Source of the DNA: Pirellulaceae bacterium
GTDB lineage: Bacteria; Planctomycetota; Planctomycetia; Pirellulales; Pirellulaceae
NCBI GenBank assembly: GCA_025459265.1
Contig: JALOQX010000078.1
Coordinates: 1-37,325 of the forward strand
DNA length: 37,325 bases
Reading direction: 5' to 3'
A model generated the notes under the pieces. The model was not told where the DNA came from. It did no database searches and saw only the letters and a program-made list of their open reading frames with translations. This document shows, piece by piece, positions 1 to 7,985 of the stretch (position 1 is the stretch's first letter; each line of letters starts with the position of its first letter). Made by a program: the position numbers and the translations under genes.

Positions 1-1
1 C

Positions 2-133
2 GCCGCCCGCCTGCACCAGCCGCTCCCCCATCGGCTCGCCCGATGGGGAGCAAAGATCATCGGCTACGCCACCCGCCTGCACCAGCCGCTCCCCCATCGG
101 CTCGCCCGATGGGGAGCAAAGATCATCGGCTAC
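2..133. repeat. Two tandem copies of a 66-bp hairpin repeat
   Basis: Copies lie at 2-67 and 68-133 and are almost identical. Each contains an inverted repeat, GCTCCCC(C)ATCGG paired with CCGATGGGGAGC, with a one-base bulge and a short loop, followed by AGATCATCGGCTACG. The array probably continues left of the window. Its period and layout match the array at the right edge (37167-37325): both have a hairpin, then about 13 bases, then CTACGCCACCC. Confidence 0.9.
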
Positions 134-679
134 GAAGTCATCTGCATCCGTCGCTCATCTTCCAGTCCGATCGCGCATCCTGTAAATCCTGTTTCGAATA
201 CGCAGCGATTGTGTTGGGCTGACAGGTTCGTCTTGAGACAGGATGAACAGGATCAGCGCTATCGTTCTCAGATAGTATGTGACGGCGAACGCCTTCTATT
301 CTTGGAGCGGAACAGTCGCTCCACCGGATAGTGGATGGGGCACGGGGGAACGAATCCGAACGGAATTGTGAAGCTGTGGACCTGCCACACCTCTCCCAGA
401 CATCTGCTCTGCTCGATAACCGTACACGTCCAGTAAGTACTAGCGTGCGAGCTCCGACAGCGGTCACACAACAGCGGCCCCGGCTCGTGCGGTGAAGCGG
501 CGACAACAATGCAGCCAATGCCGTTTCCGGAGACTGTGACTAACGCACAAGCACTGTTCCATTTCGGATCGCCAACGCCTGCGCGTCAGCGATCTGCCAG
601 TCACTTTGACAGAATAGACAGAGTTGTCAGAATAGATGAGGCCCGATAGCAGGATAATTGCGTTCGGATTGGTCAAGCC
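134..679. other. Gene-poor stretch, no convincing gene
   Basis: About 545 bases without a supported gene. GC is visibly lower than in the rest of the window. ATCCTGT-type repeat units occur at 176-191 and, inverted, at 234-255. Short minus-strand frames exist (for example 268-471, cysteine-rich), but they lack a ribosome binding site and recognisable motifs. The region may be eroded sequence. Confidence 0.5.
176..255. repeat. Inverted pair of ATCCTGT-type short repeats
   Basis: CATCCTGTAAATCCTGT at 176-192 is answered by an inverted copy, GACAGGATGAACAGGAT, near 236-252. A third, longer run of the same unit (CATCCTGT repeated every 9 bases) lies at about 2260-2282. The two sites flank the hypothetical gene at 680-2194. 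Repeats of this kind recur in intergenic DNA of many bacteria; no function is known to me. Confidence 0.6.
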
Positions 680-2194
680 TTGCGATGCGACAGTCGAGGG
701 TCAACAAGCCTACCTTGGGTACGATGCGTAATGGCACACGTTCGATTTTCGCTTACTTTCGCTCTTATCTTCACATCGCTCATAGCCGTCACCTTATCGT
801 TCGCCATCGGCATTCTGTCCGCGGCCCTGCGCGGGATATGGGTTGTGTCGTTCCTAATCGGCTATCGGATCTCTTCACACAGGGGTTGGCGTCGGATAGG
901 CGAAGTGTCGCTTCTGGCGGGCTGCGTGTGGGTAGTAGCGATCTTCAGCGCCTACGCGTGTTACGTGGGGAGGATAGGCGCACCGGACGTTGTACAGCTG
1001 ATGAGCCACGCGTGCGTCATCGCCGCGGCGGGCGTGCTTGCCGCGCTGGCCGCCGCTTGCCTAGTTGAAGCATGCCTCGCCGGCATTCGACATGGCATGC
1101 GGCAGTCTTGGTCTCATCGCGTTGTTTTGGCTTCAGCGGTCGCGGCATTCACCCTACTCGCATCGGCTGTCTGGATGTCGATTCGGCCACATTACTGGGA
1201 TCCCGTGCAAGTGATCACAGACGGTCGATGGCACACGGCACTTCTTGCGGTGCCGGTTGGAGGAAAACCCTCCACCGATCATGATTACGTGCAGGTTGTT
1301 GGTGCTCCAAATAGATCAATGCACGCCGCCATTCTCAATGGTCAGCAGAATGTCTGGCTACTTGATTCCCACACAGAACAGCGCATCGCTCACTTCAGCG
1401 TAAACCAGGACAATTGGTTCAGTGACATTTCATTTTCCCCAAACAACCTCACTCTATCCGCCCTCTGCAACTCGCGACACGAGTCACCGAAGTTGCTCAG
1501 GTGGGATGCTCCACACTGGATTGCCCGAGAGGTGGTCTTTCTGAGTGACTTGCTCGACGATGATTGCCGAGCCGAGGAGGTTTCGTTGTCGCTGGATAAG
1601 GACTTATTGATCTGTGGCATACGGCGTACGGATCAACGACAAACAACGATCCACGTTCTGACGGCAAATGTCCTTGCTCACCCTGTCGTTCTGCAGACGT
1701 TCTCGTCCGCAGTAATCGACCGGCAGGCTTCCGATGACCCGCGACGATCGACCACCACCGGTCGTTGTGAATGGTCTGTTTCGGAAAGCCGCGAATGGAT
1801 AGCTGCGTCAAGTGAACGACCTGCTCAGCGTCGTGACTATGCCATCGGACGGAACGGCATCATACGGAGGCTTTCGGGGAGGGTGATCGGCTTCTTCTCT
1901 GGCACCGATTATCTGGTCGTTCACGAGTGGCGCTCAACCGTCGTGTGGAAGGGCAGACAGCACGTCACCTTTGCGCCACCTTTCTGGGACTATTTGGGAC
2001 TTGCGGGACGATCCCGAATGGTAGTGTTCGACTGCCACAATCAGACCGTGGTAGCGAGAACGCGTTGGTATCCCAACCTTGCGTGGGGCCGCATGACTCC
2101 TGATGCTCGTGAGTTGTTGGCCAACGCGTACGACCGTCATGCACATGACACACCACTTCTTGTTTGGCAGTGCCCCCCAGATTCCACGGACTAA
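680..2194 (+). CDS. Hypothetical membrane protein with a large soluble C-terminal domain
   Basis: I do not recognise this gene. The frame opens at ATG 680, but ATG 731 (protein starting MAHVRF) is an equally good or better start because it leads directly into the first membrane helix; neither has a clear Shine-Dalgarno sequence. The first 180 residues or so hold about four hydrophobic segments. The remaining 320 residues are soluble and carry WD/propeller-like phrases such as NVWLLDSHTEQRIAHFSV, so a degenerate beta-propeller on the periplasmic or cytoplasmic side is possible. Base composition is clearly less GC-rich than the downstream genes and short repeats flank it, which may indicate separate acquisition. 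No functional partner is visible nearby. Confidence 0.6.
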   Translation: MRCDSRGSTSLPWVRCVMAHVRFSLTFALIFTSLIAVTLSFAIGILSAALRGIWVVSFLIGYRISSHRGWRRIGEVSLLAGCVWVVAIFSAYACYVGRIGAPDVVQLMSHACVIAAAGVLAALAAACLVEACLAGIRHGMRQSWSHRVVLASAVAAFTLLASAVWMSIRPHYWDPVQVITDGRWHTALLAVPVGGKPSTDHDYVQVVGAPNRSMHAAILNGQQNVWLLDSHTEQRIAHFSVNQDNWFSDISFSPNNLTLSALCNSRHESPKLLRWDAPHWIAREVVFLSDLLDDDCRAEEVSLSLDKDLLICGIRRTDQRQTTIHVLTANVLAHPVVLQTFSSAVIDRQASDDPRRSTTTGRCEWSVSESREWIAASSERPAQRRDYAIGRNGIIRRLSGRVIGFFSGTDYLVVHEWRSTVVWKGRQHVTFAPPFWDYLGLAGRSRMVVFDCHNQTVVARTRWYPNLAWGRMTPDARELLANAYDRHAHDTPLLVWQCPPDSTD

Positions 2195-2259
2195 ACGGAC
2201 TTGCGTGATTCGGGGAATGCTCCATCCTGGGGTGGTCGCGGTCTTGCTCACCTCATCCT

Positions 2260-2283
2260 GTCCATCCTGTACATCCTGTCTCA
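2260..2283. repeat. ATCCTGT 9-bp tandem repeat
   Basis: CATCCTGTC, CATCCTGTA and CATCCTGTC occur in tandem in the gap between the hypothetical membrane protein and the DegT-family gene. The unit is the same as in the pair at 176-255. The rest of the 2195-2400 gap holds nothing else recognisable apart from the ribosome binding site of the next gene. Confidence 0.65.
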
Positions 2284-2400
2284 AATGCATGGCGGCAGCC
2301 AATCCGTGTCCGCATTCAACCCCGGTGTTTCCGGGCGTGGCAGGGAGTCGTATGATGCTGGTATCGCAAACGGTCGTTCCTGTTGCCGGGGAGGAGTGCC

Positions 2401-3756
2401 ATGAGTACCAGTGACGTAACCAGGCGGCAATTCATCACTGCGGCGTCGGCGGCCGGTCTGGCCGCGACCTTGTCACGATCTGCGTGGGGCAGGTCTCCTG
2501 CGACTGCGGATAAACTCGCGGCTCTCGGCGGCGAGCCGGTACGCAAAGGAGGCAGCTGGCCGGCCTGGCCGTATCGCGACGCGCAAGTAATTGAAGCCGC
2601 CACAAAGACGGCCCAAAGCGGCGTGTGGTGCCGCATCGACGCGCCGCAGACCGGCGCCGTGGCGACGTTCGAACGCGAGTTCGCCCAGCTGGTCGGGGCC
2701 AAGTACTGCGTCGCCACCGGCTCAGGCACCCAGGCCCTGCACACTTGCGTCGAGGCGCTCGGCATCGGACCGGGCGACGAGGTCATCACGTCCCCCTACA
2801 CGGATCCTGGTACCCTGGCCGGCATTCTTGCCGCGCGCGCCTTGCCCGTGCTGGCGGATCTCGATCCCCTTTCGTTCCAGCTCGACCCGCAGGATGTCGA
2901 GCGGAAGATCAACGATAACACGCGGGCCATCATGCCCGTGCACATCATGGGCCAACCCGTCGACATGGACGCGATCATGCGGCTCGCCAAGCAGCACAAT
3001 CTGAAGGTGATCGAAGACGCGTGCCAGGCGCACTTGGCGGTACATCGAGGCCGGAAGCTGGGGACGATCGGCGACCTGGGCTGCTTCAGCTTTCAATCCA
3101 GCAAGACGTTGGGTTGTGGCGAAGGCGGGGCCATTGTCGGCAACGACGAGGAGCTCGTGGAACGGTGCTACACCGTGCACAACCACGGCACCTCCCGCGC
3201 TGGACGCACTGAGGTGGCGGGGCCCAAATACCGGATGAACGAGTTCGAAGCCGCCATCCTGCTGGCTCAGCTGCCCGGCCTGGCCGAGCGGTTCGCCCGC
3301 CGCAACGAGAATGCCCATCATCTCACCGCGCGCTTGCAGGCGTGTCCCGGCATCGTACCCCAGAAGCTGTATCCCGGCACCGAAGCCGGCACGTACTACG
3401 TGTACGGCGCCACGTATCTTAGCGAGCAGTTCGCAGACGCGGACCGCCGCACATTTCTCAAGGCGCTGGCCGCGGAAGGGATCGGCATGAGCGGCTACAT
3501 CGCACAAGGCCTGCATCGCGAGCCCTGGGTGGATCACATCCTCGGCACGAAGGTCTACCAGCGCATGTACGGTGCGACACGCCTGGCTCAGTACCGCGAG
3601 CAACTCGCCTGCTCTCGCTGTGATGAAGTGTGTGCGAATGTCGTGTCGATGTTCGCGTCGGGTATCCTCCTGGCGACGCAGGACGACATGGATGACATCG
3701 CCGATGCAATCTGCAAGGTGCACGAGCAGCGTGATCAGCTGCGTGAGATTTCCTAA
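2401..3756 (+). CDS. DegT/DnrJ/EryC1/StrS-family PLP-dependent protein with Tat signal
   Basis: A 451-residue member of the DegT/DnrJ/EryC1/StrS aminotransferase family, fold type I PLP enzymes that usually transaminate keto-sugars for surface polysaccharides. The start is ATG 2401, preceded by a strong GGGGAGGAG at 2389-2396; an in-frame TTG at 2383 is less likely. The N-terminus is a twin-arginine signal (TRRQFITAASAAGLAATL), so the protein is predicted to be exported folded, which is odd for an enzyme family that works on nucleotide sugars in the cytoplasm. The body begins LAALGGEPVRKGG and contains GSGTQALHTCVEALGIGPGD, EDACQAH and SFQSSKTLGCGEGGAI, where the lysine is the expected Schiff-base residue, so catalysis looks intact. 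The actual substrate cannot be read from sequence. It converges with the BON gene, overlapping it by 4 bp. Confidence 0.88.
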   Translation: MSTSDVTRRQFITAASAAGLAATLSRSAWGRSPATADKLAALGGEPVRKGGSWPAWPYRDAQVIEAATKTAQSGVWCRIDAPQTGAVATFEREFAQLVGAKYCVATGSGTQALHTCVEALGIGPGDEVITSPYTDPGTLAGILAARALPVLADLDPLSFQLDPQDVERKINDNTRAIMPVHIMGQPVDMDAIMRLAKQHNLKVIEDACQAHLAVHRGRKLGTIGDLGCFSFQSSKTLGCGEGGAIVGNDEELVERCYTVHNHGTSRAGRTEVAGPKYRMNEFEAAILLAQLPGLAERFARRNENAHHLTARLQACPGIVPQKLYPGTEAGTYYVYGATYLSEQFADADRRTFLKALAAEGIGMSGYIAQGLHREPWVDHILGTKVYQRMYGATRLAQYREQLACSRCDEVCANVVSMFASGILLATQDDMDDIADAICKVHEQRDQLREIS

Positions 3757-3977
3757 CGCTTCAGCAGCTTCAGCTGATCGACCACGCGGGCGACACCCGC
3801 GACCGCGGTGACTGCCTTGACGATGGGTCGCCGCTGGGCTTCGTATCGGAGCATACCCGTGAGGGTCACAACCCCCATCTGCGTGGTCGCTGTCACGGAC
3901 CCGCCGCCGGCACGAATCAAGCGCTTGTTAACGGTCTTGGAGAGTTCTCGGTCCGAAGGGCTGTTGGCATCACGCAT
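3753..3977 (-). CDS. Small BON-domain protein
   Basis: A 74-residue protein made almost entirely of one BON domain, a small alpha/beta module that binds phospholipid or other hydrophobic ligands in stress and envelope proteins. Supporting phrases are DRELSKTVNKRL, GVVTLTGMLRYEAQRR and VAGVARVVDQLKL, which match the conserved turn (V.L.G.v....r....A..v.GV..V.n.l). The start at 3977 is chosen because GAGGAA lies seven bases upstream of the ATG on this strand; longer readings back to 4277 are possible but have no domain content. There is no signal peptide, so the protein is probably cytoplasmic. Its stop codon overlaps that of the convergent DegT-family gene. Confidence 0.8.
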   Translation of the reverse strand: MRDANSPSDRELSKTVNKRLIRAGGGSVTATTQMGVVTLTGMLRYEAQRRPIVKAVTAVAGVARVVDQLKLLKR

Positions 3978-4334
3978 GAGCGATTCCTCGAAAGACGGTT
4001 GCCGCACTTGCACAGTGCATCTCGAGGGAATCGACCATATGGCCGGCAATTGGTCAGTGAGGGAAGATTTCCCCGGTACGTTCCATTGTAAGTGGGCCAT
4101 GCGCGAATGATAGAGCGCCGCATCGCGATGGGTCCGGAATTCGCCCGCCGTTTCTGCGCGCGTGATTGCCTGGAGGAGCTGGAATGCCTCGAAGCTGCTG
4201 CGTGCCCGCCATGGCCAGCAGACCTGCAAAACAACGCGAGTTGCGTGTCTGGCCGAAGACGGTCGGCCGTTGCGCATATCCCCTCAACCGCCACGGCAAA
4301 TGTACCTGTCCCCTTTGCACCCGGAGTACGTGCC
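3978..4334. other. Divergent intergenic region between BON and sulfatase genes
   Basis: About 357 bases that should hold the promoters of both divergent genes; I see no convincing -10/-35 pair. At about 4298-4320 lies AATGTACCTGTCCCCTTTGC, a string resembling repeats commonly found next to IS200/REP-type transposase remnants. A short plus-strand frame from ATG 4211 (MASRPAKQRELRV) could be a decayed fragment of such a gene, but it is too short to assign. Confidence 0.4.
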
Positions 4335-5915
4335 ATGCCCACGGCGTTCCTGACGGCCATACTTCCCCTGGCGATTAGCTGGTCCGCAGACGACTCGGCC
4401 CGCGACCGCGCACGGCCTAACATCGTCGTCTTCCTGGCGGACGATCTCGGTTACTCGGATCTCGGCTGCTATGGGGGCGAGATCCACACGCCGAACCTGG
4501 ATGCGCTGGCTGCGGCGGGTGTGCGCTGCACGCGGTTCTACAACACCGGTCGCTGCTGGCCGACGCGGGCCTGCATTCTGACCGGCTACTATGCGCAGCA
4601 GGTGCGGATGGATCCTCCGGAGGGCCGCCTGCCGGGTTGGGCGCGCGCGTTGCCGGCGTATCTGAGACCGCTGGGGTACCGGTGTTATCACGTCGGCAAG
4701 TGGCATCTGCTGGGCGCCCCGCGTCCGGTGGCGGACGGCGGTTTCGACCGGTCGTACTGGTTCGAGGACTGGGACCGCTACTTCTCGCCATCGAAGCACT
4801 ATCTGGACGACGAACTGCTGCCGCCGGTGGACCGGGCGAGCGGTTACTACGCGACGACGGCCTTTGCCGACCGGGCGATTGAGTTCCTGGACGAACATGC
4901 CGCGCGCCATGCCGGCGCGCCGTTTTGTCTGTACCTGGCCTTCATCGCGCCGCATTTCCCGCTCCATGCGCTCGAGCAGGACATCCGCAAGTATGCGGAT
5001 CGTTATCAGGAGGGGTGGGACGCGGTGCGCCAGTCGCGTGCGCGGCGTCTGCGGGAGTTGGGGCTGTGTGATTTCCCTCCAGCGCAGCGCGACGCGGGTC
5101 TGGCGCCGCGTTATCTGGCCGGCGATTTGCTGGACCGACTCGGTGCGGGCGAAGTGACGCGGGCCGTCGCCTGGTCCGACCTGACCTCGGGGCAGCAGCG
5201 ATTTCAAGCCGTCAAGATGGCGATTCATGCGGCGATGGTCGATCGCCTGGATCAGGAAATCGGGCGGGTGGTTGCGCACCTGCGCGTTCAGGGCCAGCTG
5301 GACAACACGCTGATCCTGTTTCTTTCGGACAACGGGGCGGACGCGACGTTGCTGGTGCGCGGTGACGGCCACGATCCCGAGGCGCCCCCCGGCTCGGCCG
5401 CCTCGTTTCTCTGCCTGGGACCGGGTTGGGCCAGCGCTGCGAACGCGCCGTTGCGGCGGCAGAAGGTCTGGGTGAGCGAAGGGGGCATCGCCACACCGTT
5501 CATTGCACACTGGCCGGCCGGCGGGCTCGTGCGCGCCGGCATCCGCCATGACGTGGGGCACGTGATCGATCTGTTGCCCACGCTGATGGAAGCCGCGGGC
5601 AGCTCGCTCCCGGCGCCCGCCCCGGGTGCACCTTCGTTGCCGGGGCGCAGCCTGTTGCCGGCCTTGCGCGGCGGATCGGTCGCGCCGCCGGAACAGCTGT
5701 TCTTCCACCACGAGGGCAATCGGGCCCTGCATGTCGGCGATTGGAAGCTCGTGTCGGCTCGCGAGGACGGTGACGTCTGGCAGTTGTTCGACCTGGCGCA
5801 CGATCGCGGGGAGACGCGTGACCTGGCCGCCCAACAGCCGCAGCGTGTCAGTGCCATGGCAGCTCAATGGGCGCGCCTGGACGCGGAGTTCCGTCGACAG
5901 TCGCAGCATGACTGA
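4335..5915 (+). CDS. Formylglycine-dependent sulfatase, exported
   Basis: A 526-residue type I sulfatase that hydrolyses sulfate esters using a formylglycine residue made from cysteine. Start ATG 4335 gives a short hydrophobic leader (MPTAFLTAILPLAISWSA), so secretion to the periplasm or outside is expected; the open frame continues upstream to 4092 without family similarity. Landmarks: NIVVFLADDLGYSDLGCYGG near residue 32 (metal-binding aspartates), CWPTRACILTGYY (the C-x-P-S/T-R modification site, cysteine type, so it needs an FGE enzyme not seen here), HVGKWHL (active-site Lys/His) and LFLSDNGAD (second metal site). The C-terminal segment ends in a typical DWKLVSAREDGDVWQLFDL strand. Planctomycetes carry many such genes for sulfated algal or host glycans; the substrate of this one is unknown. 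Confidence 0.93.
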   Translation: MPTAFLTAILPLAISWSADDSARDRARPNIVVFLADDLGYSDLGCYGGEIHTPNLDALAAAGVRCTRFYNTGRCWPTRACILTGYYAQQVRMDPPEGRLPGWARALPAYLRPLGYRCYHVGKWHLLGAPRPVADGGFDRSYWFEDWDRYFSPSKHYLDDELLPPVDRASGYYATTAFADRAIEFLDEHAARHAGAPFCLYLAFIAPHFPLHALEQDIRKYADRYQEGWDAVRQSRARRLRELGLCDFPPAQRDAGLAPRYLAGDLLDRLGAGEVTRAVAWSDLTSGQQRFQAVKMAIHAAMVDRLDQEIGRVVAHLRVQGQLDNTLILFLSDNGADATLLVRGDGHDPEAPPGSAASFLCLGPGWASAANAPLRRQKVWVSEGGIATPFIAHWPAGGLVRAGIRHDVGHVIDLLPTLMEAAGSSLPAPAPGAPSLPGRSLLPALRGGSVAPPEQLFFHHEGNRALHVGDWKLVSAREDGDVWQLFDLAHDRGETRDLAAQQPQRVSAMAAQWARLDAEFRRQSQHD

Positions 5916-5922
5916 TCGCAAA

Positions 5923-5950
5923 GAAGCGGGCTGTTTTTCGCCCGCGCTTC
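5923..5950 (+). terminator. Possible terminator hairpin after the sulfatase gene
   Basis: GAAGCGGGC pairs with GCCCGCGCTTC, with a two-base bulge, around a loop rich in T. It sits just after the sulfatase stop codon. The T run is in the loop rather than after the stem, so it is not a classical intrinsic terminator. Confidence 0.35.
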
Positions 5951-6042
5951 CGGTACATTACACGCAGCGGAAGGACGCGCGCCCTCAAGCTGTCGATCTT
6001 TGCCCACCGCGAGTCGAGTCGATTTACGGTGAGGAGGGAGCC

Positions 6043-7977
6043 ATGAGTATCCGCTTCAAAATGACCATGATCGCCGTGGCGGTGATCTTGCTGGCCAACT
6101 CCCTGCTTTCATTCCTGGCGATCCGGTACTTGGGGTACACGTGGTTGCGCGAGGTGCAGACGCGCGTCCAGCGCAACCTCGGATCGGCGCGCGCGGCATA
6201 CGATGGGCACATCGATCTGATCTCCGCCTACCTGTCGGGGGCGGCCCGGAGCCCTGCTTTGGCCGAGCAGGTGGAGGCCGGAGACTGGGAGCGACTGCGC
6301 CGCCTGCTGACCGACCTGCGGCAGACGGGGGACATGGACTTCGTCACGCTGTTGGGGCCGGAAGGTGATGTGCTTTGCCGCCTGGAGGGTCCGCCGCCGG
6401 CACGCGAAAATCTCTCCGAGGATGTGCTGGTCCGCAAAGCGTTACAGACCGGTGACGTGACGCGTGGGACGGTGGTTTTCTCGCATGCCCGGTTGCAGGC
6501 CGAGGGTCCAGAGCTCGCACAGCGGGCGTGTTTCGAACTGGTGCCTACGCCGGCCGCGCGTCCGACCACGGACAAGGTCCGCCGCGACGGCCTGATAGTG
6601 GCCGCGGTGGTGCCGGTGTGCAACAACGCGGGGCGCCGGCAGGCCCTGCTCTACGGCGGCAAGCTGCTCAACCGCCAGTACGAAGTTGTCGACGCGATCA
6701 AACGCATGGTCTTTCCGCAGGAGAGTTACCGCGGGCGCGACATCGGGACGGTGACGATCTTCCAAGGAGATCTGCGGATCGCCACGAACGTGAAGATGGA
6801 CGACGGCGCGCGCGCGGTGGGCACGCGGCTGAGCGATTCCGTCTGCGCGGCCGTGCTGGACCGGGGAGGCACGTGGGCGGCCCCCGCGTTCGTGGTCAAC
6901 GACTGGTATATCACGGCCTACGAGCCGTTGCGGGACCCGGAAGGCCGCGTCGTCGGAGTGCTGTACGTCGGACTGATGCAGGCACCGTTTACGCGCCAGC
7001 TGAACATCATTACGGCGGTCTTCCTGGCGATCGTACTCGGCGCGACCATCGCCAGCGTCGCGCTGCTGCTGCTGGCCAATCACCTGGTGCTCTACCCGAT
7101 CCAGCGTGTGGTGGGAATGGCCCAGAAGATCATTGGCGGTGATCTCACTGCCCGCGTCGGGATTCGACCTCCCGGTGAATTCGGCGTGTTGTGTCGTGCC
7201 GTGGACAGCATGGCCCAGGCGATGGTGGAGCGGGAAGAACTGCTGCGGCTGGCCACGCGGCAGGAGATCGGGCGCAGCGAGCAACTGGCCAGCGTGGGCC
7301 GGCTGGCGGCAGGTGTCGCACACGAGATCAATAACCCGCTGACCGGGGTGCTGGCGTTCGCCGACATGATGCGTGACAAGGAGAATCTGGACGACGAAGA
7401 CCGCCACGACCTGGACCTGATCATTCGGGAGACGAAGCGTGTGCGGGAGATCGTCCGCGGCCTGCTCGACTTCGCCCGGGAGACGCCGTTCGTGCAGAAG
7501 CCGCTGGACATCAACGAGTTGATCGGGCAGTCGCTGCTGCTTCTGGGCAAGCGGGAAGCGTTTGAACAGATTTACACGGTGCAGGATCTGAGCGATCATC
7601 TGCCGCTGGTCCTGGCCGACCGCAATCAGATGCAGCAGGTGCTGCTGAACCTGGCCCTCAACGCGTGCGAGGCAATGCACGAGGGAGGGACGTTGATGGT
7701 TGCTTCCGCGGCCGTCGATGATCGCGTCGTGGTCAAGGTCACGGACACCGGCTGCGGCATCAAGCGCGAGCATCTCGACCAGATCTTCGAGCCGTTTTTC
7801 ACGACCAAACCGGTGGGCAAAGGCACCGGGTTGGGACTGAGCGTCAGCTATGGGATTGTGCAACAGCACGGCGGCACCCTGGAGGTGGAGAGCGAAGTCG
7901 GCAAGGGGACGACCTTCACACTGACGCTGCCGGCCGCACCTTCCAGCGCGGCGGGTGGGGCCCCGGCAGCGGCGTAG
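6043..7977 (+). CDS. Membrane sensor histidine kinase (Cache-like sensor, HAMP, HisKA, HATPase)
   Basis: A 644-residue sensor kinase. The start is ATG 6043 behind an excellent GAGGAGGGAG at 6031-6040. Architecture: TM1 at about residues 8-30, a roughly 280-residue extracytoplasmic Cache-like sensor (it contains [19 protein letters not shown] and ends with [19 protein letters not shown]), TM2 at about 320-347, HAMP, then a HisKA H-box [19 protein letters not shown] with phospho-acceptor His427, and a HATPase domain with [15 protein letters not shown] and [10 protein letters not shown] boxes. All catalytic motifs look intact, so it should autophosphorylate. It is followed nine bases later by a sigma-54 activator, then by an operon whose first gene has an intact receiver; its phosphotransfer partner could be either, and receiver residues favour the latter. 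The ligand is unknown; it may sense a redox- or substrate-related small molecule. Confidence 0.93.
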   Translation: MSIRFKMTMIAVAVILLANSLLSFLAIRYLGYTWLREVQTRVQRNLGSARAAYDGHIDLISAYLSGAARSPALAEQVEAGDWERLRRLLTDLRQTGDMDFVTLLGPEGDVLCRLEGPPPARENLSEDVLVRKALQTGDVTRGTVVFSHARLQAEGPELAQRACFELVPTPAARPTTDKVRRDGLIVAAVVPVCNNAGRRQALLYGGKLLNRQYEVVDAIKRMVFPQESYRGRDIGTVTIFQGDLRIATNVKMDDGARAVGTRLSDSVCAAVLDRGGTWAAPAFVVNDWYITAYEPLRDPEGRVVGVLYVGLMQAPFTRQLNIITAVFLAIVLGATIASVALLLLANHLVLYPIQRVVGMAQKIIGGDLTARVGIRPPGEFGVLCRAVDSMAQAMVEREELLRLATRQEIGRSEQLASVGRLAAGVAHEINNPLTGVLAFADMMRDKENLDDEDRHDLDLIIRETKRVREIVRGLLDFARETPFVQKPLDINELIGQSLLLLGKREAFEQIYTVQDLSDHLPLVLADRNQMQQVLLNLALNACEAMHEGGTLMVASAAVDDRVVVKVTDTGCGIKREHLDQIFEPFFTTKPVGKGTGLGLSVSYGIVQQHGGTLEVESEVGKGTTFTLTLPAAPSSAAGGAPAAA

Positions 7978-7985
7978 AGCTGGTG

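Noticed and set aside
268-676. Small minus-strand genes in the left intergenic region
   Set aside because: Frames are short, lack ribosome binding sites and known motifs, and would need a frameshift to be joined.
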